This document shows positions 25,167 to 34,207 of a stretch of DNA of 59,375 nt, in pieces. The notes under the pieces were generated by a model that ran no database searches, had not been told where the DNA came from, and worked only from the letters and a program-made list of their open reading frames with translations. The position numbers were made by a program, and so were the translations under genes. Numbering within the stretch: position 1 is the first letter of the stretch; each line of letters opens with the position of its first letter. Origin of the DNA: Candidatus Cloacimonadota bacterium (GTDB taxonomy: Bacteria; Cloacimonadota; Cloacimonadia; Cloacimonadales; WRIO01); assembly GCA_020532185.1 (NCBI GenBank), contig JAJBBH010000126.1, positions 1 through 59,375 of the forward strand, given 5' to 3'.

Positions 25167-27764
25167 TTGAAACTCAATAAAATTGATTTTAGGGATATGT
25201 TGTCAAATGTAGAAAAACCATCACGATATATCAACCATGAACTTAATGCAATCCACAAAGAACCGACAGAAGAATTAGTTAACTTTTGTCTTGCTTTTCC
25301 TGATGTCTATGAAGTTGGAATATCACACTTAGGCATCAAAATACTATATTCTATACTAAACAAAGCAGAAGATGCAATGGCAGATAGAGTTTATACACCA
25401 TGGGTAGATTTTTCTGACATACTTTTTAAAAACAATATACCTCTTTTTTCAATTGAATCTAAAGTTGCGGTTAAAGACTTTGATGTTGTTGCTTTTACGC
25501 TTCAAACAGAGCAAAATTATACAAATATTTTATATACACTCGACCTTGCTCAGATACCTCTTTTAAGTAAAGATAGAGATTCTTCTTATCCTTTAATTAT
25601 TGGCGGTGGCATAAATGCACTAAATCCCGAACCATTAGCAGACTTTTTTGATGCTATCTTGATTGGAGAAGGTGAAGAAGCTATTCTTGAGTTAAAAGAT
25701 CTTATAAAAAACCATAAAAAGCTATCAAAAGAAGAACTCTTGTTAAAAATTTCAACTATTCAGGGGTTTTATGTGCCGGCACTCTATAGTTTTATAAACA
25801 ATTCATTAATAACTCTGTATGAAACAGCACCAACAAACATAAAAATAAGAAAATTTCAAGACTTTTCCTCAAGTAATCAAAACCATCATCCGCAATTAGT
25901 TCCATGGAATGAGGGTGCTCATAATCGTTATGTTGCCGAAATAATGCGTGGATGTACACGTGGATGTCGTTTTTGCCAGGCTGGAATGTTTTATAGACCA
26001 ACTAGAGAGCGCGAGCCAGAGCTTATAATTAAAGATATATTGGAAGGCATAGAAAAAGACGGATGGGATGAAGCTGGGCTATTGTCTCTATCATCCAGTG
26101 ATTATACCTGTATAAAACCGTTATTGGTTGAGCTTTTCAATCAATTGAGCTTTGTAGATGTGTCTTTAGCTTTACCATCTTTACGTATAGATTCGATTGA
26201 TTCAAGTATTCTAAACCTTTTGAATCAAATAAGAAAAACAGGGCTTACTTTAGCACCTGAAGCTGGAAGTCAAAGACTGCGAGACGTAATAAATAAAAAC
26301 ATAAATGAAGAAGATATATTTAACTCTGTTGATTTTGCAATATCAAATGGTTTTAGACTTATTAAATTTTATTTCATGATTGGTTTGCCTCTTGAAACAG
26401 AAGCAGATATTGATGCTATAATCGATTTAATCTCAAGATTGGTTGCCCATACAAAAAAGAAGCTATTTATAAATGTTACATTATCACCTTTTGTACCAAA
26501 ACCATTCACTCCTTTCCAATGGTGTGGAATGGATAGTAAAGAAGAATTACTTAGAAAATCACTAAAAGTAAAATACAGTCTATCTAAATTTAGAAATGTT
26601 AAGATTAAGTATCATACAATAGAAAATTCTATCATGGAAGGAGTTTTTTGCAAGTCTGGACGAAATGCATCAGCTCTCCTTTTGAAAGCCTATCAAAATG
26701 GGGCAAAGTTTGACGGGTGGAATGAGTATTTCGACTTTGAAATATGGGAAAAAGCTGCCAAAGACATAAACTTTGACTTATCTATCTACAAACAAGAAAA
26801 TAGTATTGATATGCCTCTCCCTTGGGATCATATTGATATAAGCATTAGTAAACAATTCTTGCAAAAAGAATATCAAAAATCACTATTAGGCGAATTAACT
26901 GAAGACTGTCGTAATGGCTCATGTTCAAGCTGTGGTGCGTGTGATGAAGCACAAACTTTTTTGTCTGATTGGCATCTGAAAGATATACCAAAATTGAAAG
27001 AAAAAGATAATAGCCACGACGGAGAAAAGTTCTACTATAGAATCTATTATTCACAACAGGACTATCTCCAATTTGTTACACATTTAGACTTTCTGAGAAT
27101 GATCCACAGGCTGTTGACTGCATCAGGCTTACCTATTTCCTTTAGCCAAGGATACAACCCTCACCCACGCACATCATTTTGTCCACCTTTAGCTATCGGT
27201 ATAGAGTCTGAAAATGATTTTTTCGATGTGTATTTAAATAAGCCCATAAACCCCAAAGTGATATTAGAAAAATTAAATAGCTTTCATATCAAGGGACTTA
27301 ATTTCCACTTTTGTCTTTTAAATGCAGAGAGTTTGAGAACAAAAAAAAGAGAGTTTGCTATGTTTTCTGACAATATTGCAGTAAGTGACTTATCAAACCC
27401 TATATGTAAACACTATTCTCATGGACACTTAACAAAGATATCTGATTTTAATATAGAAACTATTAGTGTTCAAAGTGATTCCTTCGAATTTGATTTTATA
27501 ACAAATAGCATTGCGGGCTTTAAGAATGAAAAAAGTATAATCGTAGAAAAACCCAAAAAAGGAAAAATAAAAGAATTTGATTTAAAAGATCTCATTATAA
27601 ATATTGATTATTATGACGATTGCATCGTTATAAAAAAACAAATAGTGGGAGTAAATATATTTGATATTCTTTTCAAAGTATTTAATATTGCACGTAACCA
27701 AGCAGGTGCTTTAAGTATTAAAAGGCTGAGTCTTAGCAATGCTAAAAAATTTATATCATCTTGA
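25167..27764 (+). CDS. TIGR03960-family B12-binding-like radical SAM protein fused to a TIGR03936/DUF2344 domain
   Basis: 865 residues from a TTG start preceded by AGGAG. Residues 1-240 are the B12-binding-like region (FPDVYEVGISHLGIKILYSILN). The radical SAM cluster is CTRGCRFC near residues 263-270, followed by QAGMFYRPTRER. Residues about 590-610 carry a cysteine cluster CRNGSCSSCGAC. From about 625 to the end is the DUF2344 domain (YYSQQDYLQFVTHLDFLRMIHRLL, SQGYNPHPRTSFCPPLAIG). The fusion is common in anaerobes; its reaction is not known to me. Confidence 0.93.
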   Translation: MKLNKIDFRDMLSNVEKPSRYINHELNAIHKEPTEELVNFCLAFPDVYEVGISHLGIKILYSILNKAEDAMADRVYTPWVDFSDILFKNNIPLFSIESKVAVKDFDVVAFTLQTEQNYTNILYTLDLAQIPLLSKDRDSSYPLIIGGGINALNPEPLADFFDAILIGEGEEAILELKDLIKNHKKLSKEELLLKISTIQGFYVPALYSFINNSLITLYETAPTNIKIRKFQDFSSSNQNHHPQLVPWNEGAHNRYVAEIMRGCTRGCRFCQAGMFYRPTREREPELIIKDILEGIEKDGWDEAGLLSLSSSDYTCIKPLLVELFNQLSFVDVSLALPSLRIDSIDSSILNLLNQIRKTGLTLAPEAGSQRLRDVINKNINEEDIFNSVDFAISNGFRLIKFYFMIGLPLETEADIDAIIDLISRLVAHTKKKLFINVTLSPFVPKPFTPFQWCGMDSKEELLRKSLKVKYSLSKFRNVKIKYHTIENSIMEGVFCKSGRNASALLLKAYQNGAKFDGWNEYFDFEIWEKAAKDINFDLSIYKQENSIDMPLPWDHIDISISKQFLQKEYQKSLLGELTEDCRNGSCSSCGACDEAQTFLSDWHLKDIPKLKEKDNSHDGEKFYYRIYYSQQDYLQFVTHLDFLRMIHRLLTASGLPISFSQGYNPHPRTSFCPPLAIGIESENDFFDVYLNKPINPKVILEKLNSFHIKGLNFHFCLLNAESLRTKKREFAMFSDNIAVSDLSNPICKHYSHGHLTKISDFNIETISVQSDSFEFDFITNSIAGFKNEKSIIVEKPKKGKIKEFDLKDLIINIDYYDDCIVIKKQIVGVNIFDILFKVFNIARNQAGALSIKRLSLSNAKKFISS

Positions 27765-28002
27765 AACTGATTCTTTGAATAATTATAAAAATTTTATTTT
27801 TTATAGAATAACTGATTTACTAATAAACAAGCCCAAATGCACTCTGGTATTGAATTGCGTAATTATGACCAAAATAGTTTTTTCAAAAGCACGCTTTTGG
27901 ACGCATTATATTATAGAGGCTATACGATTTGATAATTTTGCAGCACTATTGAATTTGCCTCAAGCACTTATTCTTCTAAAAACTAAAAAAAGTAAAAAAT
28001 AA
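27739..28002 (+). CDS. Small hypothetical ORF overlapping the radical SAM gene end (doubtful)
   Basis: An 87-residue frame that starts 26 bp inside the end of the preceding gene and stops where the next promoter begins. It has no clear ribosome site, no recognisable domain and no signal peptide. It may be chance open frame in an AT-rich gap of about 300 bp. I list it only because this stretch has no other gene. Confidence 0.2.
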   Translation: MLKNLYHLETDSLNNYKNFIFYRITDLLINKPKCTLVLNCVIMTKIVFSKARFWTHYIIEAIRFDNFAALLNLPQALILLKTKKSKK

Positions 28003-28003
28003 G

Positions 28004-28031
28004 TTGACAAAATAGAAATGATAAATATATT
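28004..28031 (+). promoter_or_regulatory. Promoter of the lipoprotein/LysM pair
   Basis: TTGACA (28004-28009), a 16-bp spacer, then TATATT (28026-28031), 36 bp before the ATG at 28067. One of the better matches to a sigma-70-type promoter in the window. Confidence 0.6.
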
Positions 28032-28066
28032 TAACAATAATGATAACAATATAAGGGAGATTTCTT

Positions 28067-28309
28067 ATGAAAGTAATAACAAAATTGACAAGCTTAGCTC
28101 TTTTGCTAACTTTTCTGATACTTGCAGCATGCACTCCGCCGCCTCCTCCAGTAAGTAAAGATCAGCTTTCAAAAGCTGAGGAAATGGCAATTAATGCAGA
28201 AACAAGAGCAGCTGAATTAGCAAAAGAAAAAGTAGTAATCGAACAAGAAGTTCAAGAAAGAAATGACAAACTATCAACATTGAAACAAATGGAAAAAGAA
28301 ATGGAATAA
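28067..28309 (+). CDS. Small coiled-coil lipoprotein
   Basis: 80 residues with a clear lipoprotein signal: positively charged start, hydrophobic stretch and lipobox LAAC with Cys22. The mature part begins with six residues rich in proline (CTPPPPP), then about 50 residues of charged helix (SKAEEMAINAETRAAELAKEK) that should form a coiled coil. In size and design it resembles Lpp-type or Pal-linker lipoproteins but has no similarity I can name. The strong promoter suggests an abundant envelope protein. It is followed after 13 bp by the LysM gene. Confidence 0.85.
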   Translation: MKVITKLTSLALLLTFLILAACTPPPPPVSKDQLSKAEEMAINAETRAAELAKEKVVIEQEVQERNDKLSTLKQMEKEME

Positions 28310-28322
28310 GGGAGAAAATAAT

Positions 28323-29216
28323 ATGAAAAAAATTATTTTAATCAGTATGCTTTTTGTTTTAATGTTACCCCTCACTCTTAATGCTGCTATAAACTATCTG
28401 AACGATGATGAGTATAAACAATTAAACAAAACCGAAAGAGAGCAATATTGGACAAGTTTAGAAAACGAACTTGAAACATTAAATCTAAGAAGATCTAATG
28501 CAGAAGCTAATATTGAGCGCGATACTGCAGCAATTGCAAGACTTAATCAAAGACTTAGTGAAATCAATAGCGAAATCCAAAGGCTATACGACACATTAGG
28601 CATTACAGAAGAAAACTTGAATGCATTTCGTGCAAGCATTAACTATTATAAAAATCAAGTAGCAAATTGGGAAAATATGAGCGATAGTGAGCTTTGGGAA
28701 AATGCAAAAGCATTTAAAGAACTTGATGTAGCTTATAATGAGACAAAAGAAATAAAGCTTGCAAGATTGCCAGAGTTTAAAAGAGAATTTACTGATCTTG
28801 ATAGACGTTTCGCAGCAATTTACTCATCAATGGATGATATCGAAAGAGCACGCATTGAAAGTCGACAATACTATGAAGATAACTATTCTGTTGTGAAAGG
28901 TGACTATCTGTCCAAAATAGCTGCTTATGATCACATTTATGGCGATTCAAAAAAATGGGGCATTATCTATCGTGCAAATAGAGATCAAATTAAAGATCCA
29001 AATATCCTCAGCGTAGGTATGAACCTTGCTATCCCTCGTGGCTTGCCTACAAGCTGGAAAGTATACAGAGGCGAGAGTCTTTGGAGAATAGCATCTTACC
29101 CAGAAGTGTATGAACAAGGAAGCAAATGGCCTCTTATTTACAGAGCTAACAAAGATCAAATAAAGGATCCAAACCTTATTTATCCTAACCAAATCTTCTC
29201 AATACCAAGAGATTAA
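28323..29216 (+). CDS. Secreted LysM-domain protein with coiled-coil N-terminus
   Basis: 297 residues. A signal peptide (KKIILISMLFVLMLPLTLNA) is followed by a helical, charged region to about residue 185 (RRSNAEANIERDTAAIARLNQRLSEI). Two LysM-like units close the protein: YSVVKGDYLSKIA...IYRANRDQIKDPNILSVGMNLAIPR at about 188-240 and WKVYRGESLWRIA...IYRANKDQIKDPNLIYPNQIFSIPR at 242-296. LysM binds peptidoglycan, so this is a periplasmic or surface wall-binding protein. It is co-transcribed with the small lipoprotein and may bridge membrane and wall with it; that is inference. Confidence 0.9.
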   Translation: MKKIILISMLFVLMLPLTLNAAINYLNDDEYKQLNKTEREQYWTSLENELETLNLRRSNAEANIERDTAAIARLNQRLSEINSEIQRLYDTLGITEENLNAFRASINYYKNQVANWENMSDSELWENAKAFKELDVAYNETKEIKLARLPEFKREFTDLDRRFAAIYSSMDDIERARIESRQYYEDNYSVVKGDYLSKIAAYDHIYGDSKKWGIIYRANRDQIKDPNILSVGMNLAIPRGLPTSWKVYRGESLWRIASYPEVYEQGSKWPLIYRANKDQIKDPNLIYPNQIFSIPRD

Positions 29217-29228
29217 CTTAATTAATAC

Positions 29229-29265
29229 ATGTAGCCTTCTTAAAAGGAGGGCTACATTTCTCTTT
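29229..29265 (+). terminator. Terminator-like hairpin after the LysM gene
   Basis: ATGTAGCC (29229-29236) pairs with GGCTACAT (29250-29257), then TTCTCTTTT. The loop side carries AAGGAGG (29244-29250), a perfect ribosome-site sequence, but the next start codon at 29274 is 23 nt away. Confidence 0.65.
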
Positions 29266-29273
29266 TAAAATAT

Positions 29274-31385
29274 ATGGAATATCGCAAACAGATAACTTAT
29301 ATATCAATAATTGCATCAATTATAATTGCTCTATGTTATTTAATATTTTCATATTTTTATGGAAACAACCCTCGTTATCAATTAAAAATTGGACAAATAT
29401 CACAGCATGATATCAAAGCTCCCTTCTCATTTACTGTTTTAAAACCAGAATCTGAAATTCAAAGAGAAATATATGAGCTAACAAAAAACAGAAAACCTAT
29501 TTACAAGATATCAGAAAATGCGATATTTCAAATGCTTAAAGAGCTTGATTATATATTTATAGAAATAAATAATCACTTTGAAAATGAAGATACAACAAAT
29601 GTAATTGAACAATTAGCTCGCAATAAATATCATCTATCTAACGAGACATATCAATATCTTCAAAAAGAAAATAATAGACAACACATATATAACTTTTTAA
29701 GTCAACAAATACAAAAGATTAACACTATACCTATTTACGACTCAACTTTTGAACCTAATGAGTTTAGAATTAATGATAATAATCGCATCCAAACTATATC
29801 TAAAAATAAAATCTATTCAATTGCCCAAGCAAAGCAGCATATTCTAAAGTCTACAAATTCACTCACACAAAAACAAGTGATTTCAAATTTCCTCGATAAC
29901 CTCCTAATATCAAATATTGAGGAAGATGGAGAATCAATCGATGAAGAAAAACTTGAAATACGTAAAAGCTTAAACCCTATTGTTGCAAATGTTGCAAAAG
30001 GCGAAGTAATAATTGAGAGTAACAAGCAAATAACAGAAAATGATTTAAACACAATTGAATCTTTAAAAAAAGCATATATAGATAAAAAGAGTAGCCAGAA
30101 AATAGGTGATTTTTTTGTATCAACGATTGGGCTATTTCTTTATAATATGATTGTTTTTAGCCTTTATTTTGTTTTAAAATCAGTAATTTTTGAACGTCGA
30201 TATGATGAAATTAGGCATGCATTATTAGTCACAGCAATGCTGATTATTAATTCAATCATAACTATCATAATAAGTTTTTCTTTTGACAATAAATACCTGA
30301 TAATTTTCCCTTTTTCATTATTTATTATCATTCTTTCATACTTATTTATACCTGCTTATGCATTTTTATTTAGTTTTTTTAATATACTTCTTTTAGCACA
30401 ATACTCAAACTGGGACTATTATTTTATTCTAATCAGTATTTTTCCAAGTATTCTCGCAATTTATAGTATCAAAAAATATAAGCACATTAATTTCTTTATA
30501 CTGTTTTTGTACATGGTTTTTGGATATGTTATAACAGTCTTAGCTATCGGACTTTTTAAATTAGATCATTGGGCATATGTTGGATTTAATATCATATATG
30601 GCATTATATCATGCTTCATATCTATTTTGCTTGCTCACCTTTTGATTCCAGTAATAGAAAAACATTTTACGTTTTTTAGTAAACAAACCTTGTTAGAACT
30701 GCTCGATTTTGACCAACCACTATTAAAAAAGTTAGCCAAAGAAGCCCCTGGAACATATTATCATTCTCTTACTGTTGGCAGCCTTGCTGAGGCAGCAGCT
30801 GAAGCAATAAATGCAAACCCATTAATTGCCCGTGTTGGGAGTTATTATCATGATATCGGAAAATTATATAGCCCAGAGATATTTATTGAAAATAACCCAA
30901 ATTCGACTGAGCTACACGATAAAATGTTAGCAAAAGAGAGTGCTCAAAAAATTAAAAATCATGTTAGTAGTGGTATTAAGCTGGTAAAACAGCATAAATT
31001 GCCAAGTTTTATCACTGATATAATAGAGCAACATCATGGGAATAACAAAATTAAATATTTTTTTCATAAAGCACAGACAAACGCCGAGCCAATCAGCGAA
31101 GAAGACTTTTTTTATTTAGGACCCACACCGCATAGTAGAGAAGCAGCAATTGTCATGATTGCAGATATAATTGAATCCACAGCAAAATCCTTGAAAGAGT
31201 ATACCCCTGATACTTTAAAAAAAGTTATAGATGATACCGTTATGAATTTAATACAGGAAAAACAGTTAGAACAAGCTCCATTGACTTTGGCAGAATTACA
31301 TACAATCAAAAACACAATGCTCCCCATCTTAGAAAGTATATATAGGAAAAGGATTGAATACCCAGAAGAAACAAATAAAGAGTAG
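29274..31385 (+). CDS. 7TM-HD phosphohydrolase, PgpH-like (probable c-di-AMP phosphodiesterase)
   Basis: 703 residues in the PgpH layout. There is one membrane helix at residues 8-28, an extracytoplasmic 7TMR-HDED domain to about 275, then about seven membrane helices (278-465) and a cytoplasmic HD domain. HD motifs are AKEAPGTYYHSLTVGSLAEAAAEA and YYHDIGKLYSPE (HD near residue 526), with later HHG. Characterised relatives hydrolyse c-di-AMP to pApA. It is followed by ybeY 6 bp later, the order seen in many bacteria. The start codon lacks a close ribosome site. Confidence 0.93.
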   Translation: MEYRKQITYISIIASIIIALCYLIFSYFYGNNPRYQLKIGQISQHDIKAPFSFTVLKPESEIQREIYELTKNRKPIYKISENAIFQMLKELDYIFIEINNHFENEDTTNVIEQLARNKYHLSNETYQYLQKENNRQHIYNFLSQQIQKINTIPIYDSTFEPNEFRINDNNRIQTISKNKIYSIAQAKQHILKSTNSLTQKQVISNFLDNLLISNIEEDGESIDEEKLEIRKSLNPIVANVAKGEVIIESNKQITENDLNTIESLKKAYIDKKSSQKIGDFFVSTIGLFLYNMIVFSLYFVLKSVIFERRYDEIRHALLVTAMLIINSIITIIISFSFDNKYLIIFPFSLFIIILSYLFIPAYAFLFSFFNILLLAQYSNWDYYFILISIFPSILAIYSIKKYKHINFFILFLYMVFGYVITVLAIGLFKLDHWAYVGFNIIYGIISCFISILLAHLLIPVIEKHFTFFSKQTLLELLDFDQPLLKKLAKEAPGTYYHSLTVGSLAEAAAEAINANPLIARVGSYYHDIGKLYSPEIFIENNPNSTELHDKMLAKESAQKIKNHVSSGIKLVKQHKLPSFITDIIEQHHGNNKIKYFFHKAQTNAEPISEEDFFYLGPTPHSREAAIVMIADIIESTAKSLKEYTPDTLKKVIDDTVMNLIQEKQLEQAPLTLAELHTIKNTMLPILESIYRKRIEYPEETNKE

Positions 31386-31391
31386 ATTGTT

Positions 31392-31835
31392 GTGAGTAAT
31401 CTTGATCTTGTTAATGATTCTTTTCTAAGCATGCAAGCATGTCAAATATTTCACAAAATATATGAAATATTTATTGATAGTGAATTTATTGACAAAGACT
31501 CATATTTGTGTCTTAAGCTCGTGAATAGTGGCAAAATTGAAGAATATAATAAAAGATATCGTGGAAATGATATGCTAACTGACGTTTTAAGTTTTCCTTC
31601 AGAATTCAAACAAACTGGATTTTTGGGAGATATGATCATTGACGTGACCGTTGCTGAAAAACAAAGAGGAAATAAAAACTTGCAAGAAGAATTAGCAGAG
31701 CTTTTTATCCATGGGTTCTTACATTTGCTTGGTTATGATCACTTAAAAAAGGACGATAAAAAAATAATGAACAAACAAGAAGAATATTTAAAAAAGCATA
31801 TATTTGAAAAAGGATTAATACCGTGGACGGATTAA
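31392..31835 (+). CDS. ybeY: Endoribonuclease YbeY, rRNA maturation factor
   Basis: 147 residues from a GTG start. The zinc motif is complete: His107, His111 and His117 in HGFLHLLGYDH, and the preceding TDVLSFPSEF and GDMIIDV are family signatures. YbeY is a metal-dependent RNase in 16S rRNA 3'-end maturation and ribosome quality control. It sits between pgpH and a CorC/HlyC gene, a widely conserved order, and overlaps the latter by 13 bp. Confidence 0.95.
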   Translation: MSNLDLVNDSFLSMQACQIFHKIYEIFIDSEFIDKDSYLCLKLVNSGKIEEYNKRYRGNDMLTDVLSFPSEFKQTGFLGDMIIDVTVAEKQRGNKNLQEELAELFIHGFLHLLGYDHLKKDDKKIMNKQEEYLKKHIFEKGLIPWTD

Positions 31836-33091
31836 AATACTATGGAATAGTTATCCTTCTACTACTATCAGCATTCTTTTCAGGAAGTGAAACTGCTCTT
31901 TTTTCACTATCAAAGCTTCATATCAAAAAGCTCGAAAAAGCTAATAGTAATTCAGCAAAAAGAATATTTAAACTCTTATCAAAAACAAGACAGTTGTTAA
32001 TAACTGTCCTTGTAGGTAACACATTAGTAAATATATTATCTACAACTATTGCAACATTAATTGCAATTGACTTGGCAGATAATATTAACCCAGCTTACAA
32101 GAGTTATTTTATTTCTATAGAAATTATCGTTATGACGATACTCTTGTTAGCATTGGGCGAGATAACACCAAAAATTATTGCTTTTTCAATGCCAATAAAG
32201 TTTGCAAGTTTCAGTAGCTTACCTATCACAATCTTCAAATACACTATATATCCAATTGTCTTTCTATTAGAGAAATTGTTAGGTCTTTTTACAAAAAAGA
32301 TTGATACAACTGACAATATAAATACAGCAATAACAAGTCAAGATTTCCATAACTTCATAAAATCTAAATCTTTAAATCACCCACTTGAGGATAACGAGAA
32401 AAAAATATTAGAAAGCATATTTAGATTTTCAACAACACAAGTGCGCGAGATCATTGTACCACGAGTTGATGTTGTCGGTGTTGAAATTTCAAGCAATCTC
32501 GATGAAGCTAAAAGTATAATAAATGAATCTGGATATTCAAGAATACCTGTATATCATAAAAGTATTGATGAAATAGTTGGTATGCTCTATGCAAAAGACT
32601 TATTATTGAAACCCGACAAATTGTTTATTAGTTCAATTATGCGTAAACCATTCTACGTTACAGAAAATATGAAAATTCAAAACTTATTAAACCAATTCAA
32701 AAAGAAAAAAGTACAAATAGCAGTTGTTGTAGATGAATATGGTGGGACCTCTGGACTTATAAGCCTTGAAGATGTTATAGAGCAATTAGTTGGCGAAATA
32801 ATGGATGAATATGATGATGAAATGCCCCTTATTACAAAAGTCAACAATAATAACTATCTGATTAGCGGTATGGTAAATATCTCAGAAATTAACAAAAGAT
32901 TTGCACTTGATATAAATGAGGAATATGAAAATTTAGCAGCCTTTATCTTTGATTCTTTAAATCATGTACCTCAAAAAAATGAAAAATTCATCATTGAAGG
33001 ATTAGCAGAGTTTACTATTACTCAAATAAAAAGACAACGTATTCATTACGTAAAATTACGGTTATTTAAAGAGATTTGTTTTGAAGAATAA
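31823..33091 (+). CDS. CNNM/HlyC-CorC family transporter (DUF21-CBS-CBS-CorC_HlyC)
   Basis: 422 residues in the standard order. The DUF21 membrane domain has about four helices in residues 1-170 (AFFSGSETALFSLSKLHIKKLEK, ALGEITPKIIAF). A CBS pair spans about 205-330 (MRKPFYVTENMKIQNLLNQFKKKKVQIAVVVDEYGGTSGLISLEDVIEQLVGEI). The CorC_HlyC domain closes it (340-422). Relatives are linked to Mg2+/Co2+ transport or efflux; the old name hemolysin is misleading. It overlaps ybeY by 13 bp and the DUF3108 gene by 11 bp. Confidence 0.94.
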   Translation: MDGLKYYGIVILLLLSAFFSGSETALFSLSKLHIKKLEKANSNSAKRIFKLLSKTRQLLITVLVGNTLVNILSTTIATLIAIDLADNINPAYKSYFISIEIIVMTILLLALGEITPKIIAFSMPIKFASFSSLPITIFKYTIYPIVFLLEKLLGLFTKKIDTTDNINTAITSQDFHNFIKSKSLNHPLEDNEKKILESIFRFSTTQVREIIVPRVDVVGVEISSNLDEAKSIINESGYSRIPVYHKSIDEIVGMLYAKDLLLKPDKLFISSIMRKPFYVTENMKIQNLLNQFKKKKVQIAVVVDEYGGTSGLISLEDVIEQLVGEIMDEYDDEMPLITKVNNNNYLISGMVNISEINKRFALDINEEYENLAAFIFDSLNHVPQKNEKFIIEGLAEFTITQIKRQRIHYVKLRLFKEICFEE

Positions 33092-33797
33092 AGACTTTAT
33101 TCTTATTTTCTTATTCAATTTGCTAATTCTTGCTTTATCATCAGAGGAAATGATTTTTAACATAAACTATATTGGTATACCTGTTAGCAAGCTTGAAATT
33201 CATGATAAAAACAATGTTTTAAAAATAAACGCAAAATCAACCACAATAACTAATTTTTTGAGTGAAGAAATTAACAATACCTATGAGATTAATTACTCAG
33301 AAGACTATTTGCCTTTGATCTATAAAAAGCAAATCAATCAAGTTAAATTTCGAGAAAACTCAATTACAACATACAAACAAAACTCCGCAACTTATTACGA
33401 TAGCATATCTAAGATAGAAGATTTTTATCAAACTGAGCAAGATTCAAGAGAAATCTTTACAGCATTGTTTTATATTAGATATCTTAATCTTAAAGAAAAA
33501 CAAACAATAAATATTGATGTCAATAGGAACCTATGGAAAGTTGAGACAAAATTCGTCAATTATAGCACATTGAATTCACCTATTGGAAAAAAACAATGCT
33601 TTTTGATAAAACTCAGCTTCAAAAAAGTGCTTTATAGAAATGATTATAAAAGTGACATATTAAGCAATAATTTGGTAAGCGATATCAATAATCTTTATTT
33701 TTGGATCACTAACGATGCACAAAGATTGCCTTTAAAGGCAAAATATGACATGTCTCCATTTTCAGTAATTTGGCTATTGACAAATTATCATAATTAA
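33081..33797 (+). CDS. DUF3108-family secreted protein
   Basis: 238 residues from a TTG start within the end of the preceding gene. The first 20 residues are a signal peptide (FILIFLFNLLILALSS). The family start EEMIFNINYIGIPVSKLEI follows, and the rest is beta-rich (ATYYDSISKIEDFYQTEQDSREIFTALFYIRYL, KKQCFLIKLSF). DUF3108 proteins are periplasmic and thought to be lipocalin-like beta structures with no proven function. The overlap with the CorC/HlyC gene suggests a shared operon. Confidence 0.82.
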   Translation: MKNKDFILIFLFNLLILALSSEEMIFNINYIGIPVSKLEIHDKNNVLKINAKSTTITNFLSEEINNTYEINYSEDYLPLIYKKQINQVKFRENSITTYKQNSATYYDSISKIEDFYQTEQDSREIFTALFYIRYLNLKEKQTINIDVNRNLWKVETKFVNYSTLNSPIGKKQCFLIKLSFKKVLYRNDYKSDILSNNLVSDINNLYFWITNDAQRLPLKAKYDMSPFSVIWLLTNYHN

Positions 33798-33832
33798 TAA
33801 AATTGATTTAGAATAACAATAAAAGGAACATT

Positions 33833-34207
33833 ATGAAAAGATTTAGACTGTATTTTTGGATTTGGGCTATTTTGATATTTGCAGTTTCCTCATACCCAAA
33901 CCTCAAAAGCCCAGTTAAACTATCAGAGAAAATCTCATGGGACAAAATTGCCCATTTTACTGAATATCTTATATTGGCTTTTCTATATTACAAGTATAGA
34001 TTTTTATCAGGATTACAAATAAACAAAATACAAAAACAACTTTTTTATATGCTTTTAATTATCCCTGTGTTTGACGAACTACACCAGCTACTAATACCTG
34101 GCAGATCCTTTTCTTTCTTAGATATCTTAGCTGATATGATGGGATTTGCAACAATTATTCTTTACCTAAATTATAGAAAAAAGAGAATACTATTATGGGA
34201 AAATTAA
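33833..34207 (+). CDS. VanZ-like family membrane protein
   Basis: 124 residues with about four short membrane segments. Family marks are WDKIAHFTEYLILAFLYY and FDELHQLLIPGRSFSFLDILADMMGFATIIL, the latter holding the conserved DExHQ...GR...D...N pattern region. VanZ proteins are small membrane proteins, one of which raises teicoplanin resistance; most have no known role. It overlaps the HisRS-like gene by 13 bp. Confidence 0.88.
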   Translation: MKRFRLYFWIWAILIFAVSSYPNLKSPVKLSEKISWDKIAHFTEYLILAFLYYKYRFLSGLQINKIQKQLFYMLLIIPVFDELHQLLIPGRSFSFLDILADMMGFATIILYLNYRKKRILLWEN

